This document shows positions 1 through 8,183 of a stretch of 64,000 nucleotides of DNA, in pieces. The notes under the pieces are model-generated. The model did not search any database. It was given only the letters and a program-made list of their open reading frames with translations, and was not told the DNA's origin. Positions within the stretch are counted from its first letter, which is position 1. Each line of letters starts with the position of its first letter. Source of the DNA: Streptomyces sp. DSM 15324 (GTDB lineage: Bacteria; Actinomycetota; Actinomycetes; Streptomycetales; Streptomycetaceae); the NCBI RefSeq assembly GCF_001514285.1, contig NZ_KQ949026.1, forward strand, positions 248,001 through 312,000, written 5' to 3'. A program made the translations under genes and the position numbers.

Positions 1-3000
1 GGAAAGGTCGTGGGGGCGCCGCTGTGCGTAGGTGAGGACCAGCGCGGCCGAGTCGGCGCGGCGGCCGGCCCGGCCGGCGCGCTGGACGTAGTTGGCGGTG
101 GAGGGCGGCATGTTGCGCAGGACGACGGCCTGGAGTTCACCGACATCGACGCCGAGTTCGAAGGTGGTGGAGCAGGACAGGGCGTTGACCTGCCCTCGAA
201 CGAACTCCCCCTGGATCTCGGCGGCCTTCTCCCCGGTCCACTGCGCGGTGTGCTCCTGAGCGCGCAGTGGAACAGGGTCAAAGGTCAGGTAGAGGCGCCG
301 CAGATGCTCGTCCGTCTCGGGCGACGGCTTGAAGTCCTCCAGGCGTCCTGTGCAGCGCAGCGTCGGGCACACACCGCGCACGGACACCGCGGTGATGCGG
401 CGGCAGCGGTCGCAGGCGTACAGCGGATCGCTGTCCGCCGTCACCGGCCGCAACCGCAGCCAGGCGTGGTCGAGCCGACGGACGACGCCGATCCCCGGTT
501 GGCTTTCGGACGGCAGCCAGTCGGCGAGGTGACCTGCCGTGAGGTCGGTCCACAGACGGTTCAGGACATCGAGAGCGGCGGCCCGTCGTTCACCCTGGTG
601 GCCGAGGACGTCGAGTACGCGTACGAGGTAGTCGACCCGTCGGTTCGAGGCGCTCGCGGCGCTGGGCAGCCAGCTGATCACCCTGCGCTTGGCCTCAGAG
701 CCCTGGGACCGGACCCAGATGGGCCCCTTGCGCGGGGCGAACGCCTCGTCGCTCGCGTCGACGTCCTCGGGCATGGTGAGCGCGCCCTGGTTGCGCAGGC
801 TGCGCAGAAGTTCCTGCAGCAGCAGCCATGCCTCGTCGTCCGTCAGGCCGAGTGAGGTGAGGGCGGCGGGCGGCTGCCAGAAGGGCTCGCGGTCGATGTC
901 GACCCGGAGCAGGCCGAGGCCTTCGAGTGACTGGCGGTCGTCGAGGCTGAGCACTTCCTGCATCACCCACAGGGCCACTTCGCGCTGCTTGGCCTGGCGG
1001 GAGTCGTTGCGGCGGAAGACTCCGGCGTGGTCGGCGGCGCGGATGGTGTGGGCGACGAGGTCGTCGATGTGCAGGGGCTCGTCGGGATCGGGGCAGCCCT
1101 GCCGGACGGCCTGGGTGATCAGACGTCGGTGCTGGATGCGGGTGTAGGAGTCCTCCAGGTAGGGCGCGAAGTACGCGGCGGCCTGTCGGCTGTCGCTGAA
1201 GAACAGCAGCTTGCGGCCCTGTCCGGGCAGTGCGGCGGCCGGGCCGTCGGTCGCCGGAGGCAGCGCCTGGTAAAGGGCGGTGCTGAGGACGGCGGCCGAA
1301 GCCTCGTTGCCCGCCTCGAACAGGCGGATCATGCCGTGACCACGCGCTCCGCAGGCGAGGCATGCGGCCGGGGTGCCCTCGTGGGTGTCGAGTTGGTGGA
1401 CTCGGCGCAGTTCGGTGCCACCGCATCCAGGAGCGGTGCAGGATGCCGTGGCCGCGGGGTGCACGGCCGCACAGCGAGTGCACAGTCGGCGTTCCTTGAG
1501 GCCGCCCTTGGCGTTGTCGCCGAGTGTCTCGTCGTCCTCGTCGGCACCGGTGTCCGAGCCGTCCCCGTCGAGGAGCAGCCAAGTGTGGGGGCTGTCGGGA
1601 GACTTGCGGTGTGCGAGGCGGGCCTGTGCCCCCTTGCCGGTGAGGGTGCCGTGCAGGTGTACTGCACCGCAGCGGCGGCAGGCGCCCACCTCGAAGGAGG
1701 GGCGGGCACACCGCGCGCAGGTCTCGTGGCGGGCCAGGTCGAGGTGGGGGCCTGCCGGGTCGAGGCAGGTGAAGGCGCCTTCCGTGGCGCGTGCGAAAAG
1801 GTGGTAGCGGGCGGAAAGCACGGGAGCGCCGTCGGTGTCGGTCACCTGGCTGGCGAGTTGGATGAGCGCGGTGACCGCCGCGGGTCCGACGGGGTCACCG
1901 GGAAAGACGTCGCGGGCGATCTCGTTCACGGGCCGGGGTCCGTCGGCGAGGGCCCGGCGCAGAGCCACGGTGCCGGCCTCGGCGGCGAGGGCGGTGGCCG
2001 CGGTCGTGTCGGCGGGCAGGCTGTGCATGCGGGCGGCCGACACGATCTCCGGTCCGGGGTCGGCGGTCGTGGCCAGGCGCAGGTACTCGGTGGTCGGCAG
2101 CGGTCCCCAGTGCGGGCCGTCGGGTGTCCCGACCCGGGTGGCGGTGACCAGGTCCTGGGCGGCGGGTTCGCTCGCGTCCCACCGGAAGGGGACGTCGAAG
2201 AGGGCCTGGGCGAAGGCGGTGACGGCGGCCGGGTTCTCCTCCGCGCCGACGGTGGCACTGGTGGCGATGGCCTGGATCTCCCGCCCCTGCCCCACACGGT
2301 CCTTCAAACGGCGCAGCAGCATGGCGAGTTCCGCGCCGCGCGCTCCGTCGTAGACGTGGGCCTCGTCGACGACGACGAACCGCCAGGAACCCGCCTGTTC
2401 TCCCTCGAAGAGGTCCATGTCCTGGGGGCGGAGCAGCAGGTACTCCAGCATGGCGTAGTTGGTGAGCAGGAGGTGGGGCGGTGTGGCGCGCATCTCGCGT
2501 CGGCTGAGCAGTTCGTTGGGCAGGCGCGGTTCGCCGGGGTTGAGCTGCTCGAAGGTGTCGGCGGCGCGCTGCGGATCGTCCTTGGTGTCGCCGGTGTAGC
2601 GGCCGAAGGTGATGTGGGGGGCGTCGGCGAGAAGTCGGCGCAGTCGCTTCATCTGGTCGTTGGCCAGGGCGTTCATCGGGTAGAGCAGCAGGGCGCGGAC
2701 ACCGGGTCCGAGGGTGCCGCGGGCGTGTTCGGCGGCAAGGGCGTTGAGGACGGGCAGGAGGAAGCTCTCGGTCTTGCCGGAGCCGGTGTCGGTGGCCACG
2801 ACGAGGTTGTGTCCGGCGACGGCCTTGCGCAGCGCCTGTTCCTGATGCCGGTACAGGGGACGGTCGGCGGGCAGTGCGGGGCCGGTCAGCTGCTGGAACG
2901 CGGGGTCGAGTACGCCCTCTGCGACGAGCTCGTTCAGGGTGGCGCCCGGCGCGTAGGCGGGGGTGGCCTCCAGCAGGGGCCCCTTGGTGAGCAGCGGGCT

Positions 3001-3126
3001 GGTGTCGATGGCGTGGGCGAGGGCCTCGGCCAGGCGGGGCTCGCGCAGGGGCAGCAGGGAACGCAGGTAGCGGCGGTAGGTGTCGCTGATCATGCGGGAG
3101 GTGGCGAGCGGGTCGAGGCTGTGCAC
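1..3126 (-). CDS. DEAD/DEAH-box helicase, DrmA/MrfA-like, 3' end outside window
   Basis: Superfamily 2 helicase; the window holds about 1042 residues from the start and the C-terminus lies beyond the left edge. I chose GTG at 3126 because GGAG stands 10 nt upstream and the N-terminus begins VHSLDPLATSRMI. Visible motifs are Walker A TGSGKT (Lys about 118), DEAH (about 254-257) and, just before the edge, the motif VI-like QRAGRAGRR (about 1015-1023). The long stretch between the two RecA lobes carries Cys pairs of the zinc-ribbon type (CGAC, CTRC, CLAC, CDRC) and an FFSDSRQAA segment. The same layout occurs in the helicase at 24865-30144, so the two are probably paralogues and a DUF1998 region is expected past the edge. 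It lies 81 nt downstream of an unrecognised large protein and is probably co-transcribed with it. A role in DNA remodelling for defence is inferred. Confidence 0.85.
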   Translation of the reverse strand, partial: MHSLDPLATSRMISDTYRRYLRSLLPLREPRLAEALAHAIDTSPLLTKGPLLEATPAYAPGATLNELVAEGVLDPAFQQLTGPALPADRPLYRHQEQALRKAVAGHNLVVATDTGSGKTESFLLPVLNALAAEHARGTLGPGVRALLLYPMNALANDQMKRLRRLLADAPHITFGRYTGDTKDDPQRAADTFEQLNPGEPRLPNELLSRREMRATPPHLLLTNYAMLEYLLLRPQDMDLFEGEQAGSWRFVVVDEAHVYDGARGAELAMLLRRLKDRVGQGREIQAIATSATVGAEENPAAVTAFAQALFDVPFRWDASEPAAQDLVTATRVGTPDGPHWGPLPTTEYLRLATTADPGPEIVSAARMHSLPADTTAATALAAEAGTVALRRALADGPRPVNEIARDVFPGDPVGPAAVTALIQLASQVTDTDGAPVLSARYHLFARATEGAFTCLDPAGPHLDLARHETCARCARPSFEVGACRRCGAVHLHGTLTGKGAQARLAHRKSPDSPHTWLLLDGDGSDTGADEDDETLGDNAKGGLKERRLCTRCAAVHPAATASCTAPGCGGTELRRVHQLDTHEGTPAACLACGARGHGMIRLFEAGNEASAAVLSTALYQALPPATDGPAAALPGQGRKLLFFSDSRQAAAYFAPYLEDSYTRIQHRRLITQAVRQGCPDPDEPLHIDDLVAHTIRAADHAGVFRRNDSRQAKQREVALWVMQEVLSLDDRQSLEGLGLLRVDIDREPFWQPPAALTSLGLTDDEAWLLLQELLRSLRNQGALTMPEDVDASDEAFAPRKGPIWVRSQGSEAKRRVISWLPSAASASNRRVDYLVRVLDVLGHQGERRAAALDVLNRLWTDLTAGHLADWLPSESQPGIGVVRRLDHAWLRLRPVTADSDPLYACDRCRRITAVSVRGVCPTLRCTGRLEDFKPSPETDEHLRRLYLTFDPVPLRAQEHTAQWTGEKAAEIQGEFVRGQVNALSCSTTFELGVDVGELQAVVLRNMPPSTANYVQRAGRAGRRADSAALVLTYAQRRPHDLS

Positions 3127-3207
3127 GGGAGGCTCCGATGTGACGGTCGGCTTCGGACGAGCGGTGGGGCGGTACCGGTGCGGTACGGGATGGACGGGAA
3201 CCGGTGG

Positions 3208-6201
3208 TCAGCCGGTGCTGTGCACGGCCTCCGCGGTGACCAGGCATTCCGCGAGGGCGATGTCGACGGCGGTGAGATCCGGTGCGTGGGACGCGATGGG
3301 CGTCCACAGGTGGCGAAGTCCCCGTTCCAGACCGGCGGCACGGGCGTCACCGGCGGCGGCGAGCCTCGCGATCAGCGCGCATCCCAGAGACAGGTGAGGG
3401 ACCCGCATCCAGGCTTCGCCCGGCCCGTGCAACCGGCCTGGGTCCCGTCCGCGGAAGGCCTGGGCCAGGTCGGGGTGTCCGTCGTCCAGGAAGATCGATA
3501 CGGCGTCGAGTGCTTCGGAGAACTCCTCACGCGTGGCGTGGTACTGGAGGTCCTTGCGGGCACGGAACGCCTGCCAGGCGGCGTCGGCACGAGTGTCGGG
3601 GTCCAGAAGGCCCCGAGGGACGACACGGGCGCTGCGCCACACGGCCTGCTGCTGGAGTTCAGGGAGCTGGTCGAGGGCACGGGCCTGGGCGTCGAACCGG
3701 CCGACCGCGCCGCTCGGATCCGCCTGCCCGGCCAGCAACGCCGCGCTGGCGTCGCCCAGAAACTGGCCGACCTCGCCGAGGAGTTCCGCCTCCTCCGGGT
3801 AGAGCTCGCCGACGTCATAAGCGGGGTGACCGGAGAGATACGGCAGCAACGGGGCCGTGAGCAGCAGCGCACACAAAGGAGCCTGCCGCCAGACGCGACG
3901 TACGGTGGCAGGGTCCGCCACTTCCCGTATCCGCAGGGCGGCGAGACCGCTGCCCGCGAGCACGGAGGCGAGTTCGCCGGAGCGCAGTGCGCTGTCGGCC
4001 GCTCCCGTGAGGGCGGTGGGCCCGGCGTCCGCGAGGGCGCTGCGGCATTCCGCCGGTGCCGTCTCTCTGGCTCCGCACGCCTGCAGGTCGCGTCCGCGGG
4101 CGGCCACGATCCACTGGTAGGGGATCGCGTCGGTGTCGCGCGGCAGCGCGCCGTGCCCAGCCAGGTACTCCGAGATCCTGGCGCCGGATCCGCGGCCGGC
4201 GGCGGAGGTCCACGGGGAGCGGCGCAGCACGAGGGTGTCGCGATCGCGCAGGTGGGGCCATCCGGGAACTGTGGGTGTGGGGGAGCCCGCCTTCAGGTGC
4301 ACGATCAGGGGGCCGAGCGACCGCCAGGCCGCTGGCAGCGGGATACGGCCGCTCTGGTCGACGGTGGCCGTCAACAGCTGTTCCCACGGGGCGAAGACGG
4401 CGTACAGGCGGGCGGTCAGTTCGCCCGGGTGGCTCAGCCCCCGCAGCAGCAGTCCGCCGCCGTCGGGTACGACGTTTTCCGCGATGGGCTGGGTGCGCAC
4501 GGTCGCGACATGGACGCTCTCCCCCGCGACCAGCAGCCGTATCTCGGCTTTCACGCAGTCGCGCACGGTGTCCGCCAGGGCCGCCAGTGAGTACCGGAGG
4601 TCTCCTCTGCGCGTGCGAGTGCGGCGTTCTGGACGCAGCGTGAGCAGGTTCGTCCCTTCGACGACCAGTGCCAGCAGAGGTGTCACCGCCACCGCCTGTT
4701 CCGGCAGGCGGACGGTCAGGGCGCTCTCGCCGGCCAGGTCAGCTGCGTCGATGTCGAGCGGCCGGATGGACCAGGTCAGGGGGTGACCGCCGAGTTCGAG
4801 GCGGACCTCGGAGTGCGGAATGCACATCTCGACGGTGAACTGACGGATCCCGTCGCCCAGCACCAGCCCCTTGGTGATCTCGTACGGGGAGAACGCGACG
4901 ACGCGCTCGGAGGCGGTGACCGGTCCGCCGGTGCCGAGAGTCAGCCGAGCGGGGACCAGGCCTCCGTGCGGGGCAAGCAGACGCCACTCGGCGGTCGGTT
5001 CGGCCGTGATGCCCTCGGCGAGGAAGGCCGCCAGTCGGCGCCTGCGCCGGGAGCCGACGCGGTGGACGAGGATCTCATACGGTCCCAGAAGCGGGCGGGG
5101 TACGTCCTTCCAGGGATCGAGGAGCGCCCCGGGAGCACCGGTCTGACGGGCGAGAGGCTCCTCGTGGCCGCGACGGCGCACTTCGGCCTGCCAGAGTCGC
5201 GCGTCCGGCTCACCGGCGCGCCGCGGAAGCCGGAGAGCGGGCGGACGATGCCACACGGGTGCCCCGTCGTCGCCCGTGATCCAGGGCAGCGTCGCACCGC
5301 CCTCCCACCCGAGCGGCCGTCCGGCGGCTACGTCCAGCCAGTTTCCCGGAACCGCGGCGGCGGCCCGCACCCGCGTCACCCCGGTCAGTGACACCCTGCT
5401 CAGCGTCCAGCCGTTCCAGCCGTACGGGGTGGGCAGTTCCACGATGCCGGGGTCGGCGCCCTCGGTCTGCAGGGTGCCGGCGTGGAGAAGGCAGATCTCG
5501 GCGGCGGGCAGGGGCTCGTCCGGGGGGATGCGGTGGCCGTCGACGCCGAAGGCCAGGAGGGCGTCGTCCGGGTCCACGATCGCCGAGACATGAGTGGTTC
5601 CCGTCGGGTCTGTCGCCTCGACACGGCGCACGGGGCCCGGCAATACCCAGTAGGGCGGCAGGGCTGCAAACACCTCACCGTCGGCGGACAGTTGCCAGTC
5701 CCCCGCGTCCGGCTCGCCGGGCAGGGTCAGGAGCACGCTGCCCGCGCCGGGCCCGAGACGGACCTCGGGAGCGGAGGTAGCGCCGCGGGGCGGGGTGACC
5801 GAACCGTCCGCCGCGGTCGGTACGCGCCAAGTCCAGCCCAGCGAGCGGGCGGCCTCCTGCGCGGCGCGACTCCATTCGTCGGCGCTCTCCGGGGCGGCTC
5901 CGTGTGACCCCACGTCAGGGCGCGCCGCGAGCACGCGCGCGCGGGCTTTAGCTACCAGGCGCGGGAGTTCCGGACCGTCGGCCAGCGCCACGGTGTGGAC
6001 CGCGCAGGCGGGCCAGCGTGCGAAGACCGTGTCGCGCGGGAGGTCGGAGTGGTCCGCGAGCAGCCGGTACGCCACCAGCGCTTCCAGGACGAGCGCGGTC
6101 CGTACGGCAGCGACCGGCTCAACCGTGCCAGCAGACGGCTCCCCCGCCTCGCGCCAGGCCCGCTCGCAGTCGTCCAGCAACTGCGTGGGATCGACCAGCA
6201 T
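3208..6201 (-). CDS. Unrecognised ~997-residue protein, probable partner of the downstream helicase
   Basis: I do not recognise this family. ATG at 6201 (protein begins MLVDPTQLLDDCERAW) is preferred because GGGGAGGGG lies just upstream; in-frame ATGs at 6270 and beyond have poor ribosome sites. The first ~100 residues look helical. The middle (about 130-600) is rich in beta-strand-like stretches with Gly/Pro turns, such as VRLGPGAGSVLLTLPGEP and SEVRLELGGHPLTW, suggesting several beta-sandwich repeats. The last ~250 residues are helical and Ala-rich. No signal peptide, membrane segment or catalytic motif was seen. It is first in an operon with the DEAD/DEAH helicase 81 nt downstream and divergent from a sigma factor gene. 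The pairing suggests a two- or multi-gene defence module continuing past the left edge. Confidence 0.75.
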   Translation of the reverse strand: MLVDPTQLLDDCERAWREAGEPSAGTVEPVAAVRTALVLEALVAYRLLADHSDLPRDTVFARWPACAVHTVALADGPELPRLVAKARARVLAARPDVGSHGAAPESADEWSRAAQEAARSLGWTWRVPTAADGSVTPPRGATSAPEVRLGPGAGSVLLTLPGEPDAGDWQLSADGEVFAALPPYWVLPGPVRRVEATDPTGTTHVSAIVDPDDALLAFGVDGHRIPPDEPLPAAEICLLHAGTLQTEGADPGIVELPTPYGWNGWTLSRVSLTGVTRVRAAAAVPGNWLDVAAGRPLGWEGGATLPWITGDDGAPVWHRPPALRLPRRAGEPDARLWQAEVRRRGHEEPLARQTGAPGALLDPWKDVPRPLLGPYEILVHRVGSRRRRRLAAFLAEGITAEPTAEWRLLAPHGGLVPARLTLGTGGPVTASERVVAFSPYEITKGLVLGDGIRQFTVEMCIPHSEVRLELGGHPLTWSIRPLDIDAADLAGESALTVRLPEQAVAVTPLLALVVEGTNLLTLRPERRTRTRRGDLRYSLAALADTVRDCVKAEIRLLVAGESVHVATVRTQPIAENVVPDGGGLLLRGLSHPGELTARLYAVFAPWEQLLTATVDQSGRIPLPAAWRSLGPLIVHLKAGSPTPTVPGWPHLRDRDTLVLRRSPWTSAAGRGSGARISEYLAGHGALPRDTDAIPYQWIVAARGRDLQACGARETAPAECRSALADAGPTALTGAADSALRSGELASVLAGSGLAALRIREVADPATVRRVWRQAPLCALLLTAPLLPYLSGHPAYDVGELYPEEAELLGEVGQFLGDASAALLAGQADPSGAVGRFDAQARALDQLPELQQQAVWRSARVVPRGLLDPDTRADAAWQAFRARKDLQYHATREEFSEALDAVSIFLDDGHPDLAQAFRGRDPGRLHGPGEAWMRVPHLSLGCALIARLAAAGDARAAGLERGLRHLWTPIASHAPDLTAVDIALAECLVTAEAVHSTG

Positions 6202-6405
6202 GCCCCGCCCCTCCCCGTCTCGGACGTACCGATCTCGCCCGGGACCGACCATCGTTGTACGTTCTACCATTCCTTCACATAAGGAGCATGGGGAATCCGC
6301 AGGTGAACGGTGCGCTCCACCCGGGGCGTGACTGATTGTCAGTGGTGGGTGGTGAAATGCGATAAGGCTCGTCGCACCGCAGTACGGCACATGGGGGGCA
6401 CGCTG
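6202..6405. promoter_or_regulatory. Divergent promoter region with 13-bp palindrome
   Basis: This 204-bp region separates the divergent helicase operon and sigma factor gene and must hold promoters for both. It contains the perfect palindrome ACTGATTGTCAGT at 6331-6343. A shorter CTGACTGTCAG at 11175-11185 lies before the GmrSD gene. A regulator-binding role is inferred only. Confidence 0.4.
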
Positions 6406-8157
6406 ATGACGACGGACACCGAGGCCGGGACGTCGGCCGTGCTGCATGAGGCGCTGGTAACTGCCGCGGGGCCACAGCGAACCCTGACTCCGGTGGCCTT
6501 GCGGGGACTGGTGGCCGGCGTGGACACCGCGGTGGTGGCCGAGGTGCTGGGCCGGGTGATGGAGGCGGGAGTCGCGCTGCCTCCGGCCGCGGTGGCCGCG
6601 TTCGGTCTGCAAGGCGGTTCCGCGGCCCCGGCCGCGCCAGAGCCTCCTGCAACGGCCGATCCGCCCAGCGGCACGCAGGGTGAACGCAGCGTTCCAGCGG
6701 GGCCGTCACCGGAACGACGCAGACCACCGAGCTTCACCCTTGAGCTGCACCAGGACAGCAGGCTGGACCTTTCCGCGTTGACCGTGCAAGCGCTCGGCCA
6801 CGGCGTTCCGTCCACGTCCAGGCCGCCCCTGCAGGCCGGGAAGCCGTACGAGACGCCCGTCGACCCTACGACCGCACCGCCTGTGCCGTACCCCCGCTCC
6901 GAGCCCGTCGCCGAGTCCCCGGAGGAGGACGCGTCCTCACGTCAGGCCGTGGGCGACTCTTTCACGCAGTACGGCAAGGAGATCGACAGGTTCCCGCTGC
7001 TCTCCCGGCAACAGGAGACGGAGCTGGCCCAGGCCATCGAGGCGGGGCTGCTGGCTCGCGAGCGGTTGGAGGAGGCCGGCCGGAAGATCGCCCCGAAGCT
7101 GCGGCGTGAGCTTGCACAGCTGGTCCGGCTCGGGGAAGTGGCGTTCACGGACTTCGCCCAGGCGAACCTCCGGCTGGTGGTCAGCATGGCCACCTGGTAC
7201 ACGGGCCGAGGGCTGGACCTTATGGATCTGATCCAGGAGGGCAACCTCGGTCTGCTGCGCGCCATCGAGAAGTTCGACCACCTCAAGGGGAACAAGTTCT
7301 CGACGTACGCCGTCCCGTGGATCCGGCAGGCGATCACACGGGCCCTGGCGGACAAGGGCCGCACGATACGCATCCCCGTCCACGCGCACGAAACCCTGAC
7401 CGCGCTACGGAAGGCGGCACGGGAGTCGGGGTACGACTCACCCACCGACGCTCTCCCCACGGTGGCCGCCCGCGCGGGTGTCACCGTCGACGAGGCGCAC
7501 GACCTGCTGGCCCGGGTCCGCCGCGTACTCCCCATGGAAGACCTGACCGAGTCCATCGGTGACGACGCCTTGCACGAAGAAGCGGACCGGAGCATTCAGG
7601 GCCCGCACTGGCCCGAACCGGACTTCTACTACGGTGATCTATCCCCGGAAGAAGTCCGTGAGCTGCTCGGCTGCCTCTCCGAACGAGAGCGCCAGGTGAT
7701 GACCCTCCGGCTCGGACTCGACGACGGCCCCGAGCTCACCCTCGAAGTAATCGGAGCGGAGCTGAACCTCACCCGGGAGCGGATCCGCCAGATCGAGTCC
7801 AAGGCCTTGGCGAAGCTGCGAGGGCGGATCAACGAGAACCGCATCCGCGCCGCCCGTCCGGTCCGCGAGCCGTCGCGCGCCGTACCGAGCGACGTGGACG
7901 GGCCTCCCAGCGACACGGACGGGCCGCCCACCGAGTTCGCCTCCGACGTCCCCTGTGTGCGCCGAAAGGTCTACAGGCCCGGAGGATTCATCGTGGTCGG
8001 CCATCAGAGGATTCACGTGGGCATGCAGTGGCATGCCAGGACCGTCACCGTCCAGGTGGCGGACAAATGGTTCCGAGTGGTGCACGACGGGCGCGAGATC
8101 ACGACTGTCCGTCGCCACCGCACGGGAGTCGGCAAGATCCATGGGGCTCCGGACTGA
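6406..8157 (+). CDS. Sigma-70 factor of the primary type with C-terminal transposase-like barrel
   Basis: RNA polymerase sigma factor of the RpoD/HrdB group, about 583 residues. ATG at 6406 follows a G-rich stretch; ATG at 6391 is an alternative. The first ~180 residues are a Pro/Ala-rich unconserved extension. Region 1.2 starts near FTQYGKEIDRFPLLSRQQE, region 2 lies at about 250-310 (GNLGLLRAIEKFD, STYAVPWIRQAI), then region 3, and region 4 at about 419-475 (LSERERQVMTLRLGL, TRERIRQIESKALAKL). After a linker repeating DGPPSD comes an extra domain at about 520-580 (RPGGFIVVGHQRIHVG, VVHDGREITTV). It resembles the small SH3-like barrel ending IS481-type transposases and is not normal in sigma factors. 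The gene diverges from a helicase operon in a defence island, so a role in transcribing island or phage genes is possible but unproven. Confidence 0.9.
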   Translation: MTTDTEAGTSAVLHEALVTAAGPQRTLTPVALRGLVAGVDTAVVAEVLGRVMEAGVALPPAAVAAFGLQGGSAAPAAPEPPATADPPSGTQGERSVPAGPSPERRRPPSFTLELHQDSRLDLSALTVQALGHGVPSTSRPPLQAGKPYETPVDPTTAPPVPYPRSEPVAESPEEDASSRQAVGDSFTQYGKEIDRFPLLSRQQETELAQAIEAGLLARERLEEAGRKIAPKLRRELAQLVRLGEVAFTDFAQANLRLVVSMATWYTGRGLDLMDLIQEGNLGLLRAIEKFDHLKGNKFSTYAVPWIRQAITRALADKGRTIRIPVHAHETLTALRKAARESGYDSPTDALPTVAARAGVTVDEAHDLLARVRRVLPMEDLTESIGDDALHEEADRSIQGPHWPEPDFYYGDLSPEEVRELLGCLSERERQVMTLRLGLDDGPELTLEVIGAELNLTRERIRQIESKALAKLRGRINENRIRAARPVREPSRAVPSDVDGPPSDTDGPPTEFASDVPCVRRKVYRPGGFIVVGHQRIHVGMQWHARTVTVQVADKWFRVVHDGREITTVRRHRTGVGKIHGAPD

Positions 8158-8183
8158 GGCGGTGCCGGAGCCCACGCTCGGCA

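Noticed and set aside
1027..4590. Long open frame on the plus strand opposite the left helicase
   Set aside because: Same kind of shadow; no domain and it crosses two real minus-strand genes.
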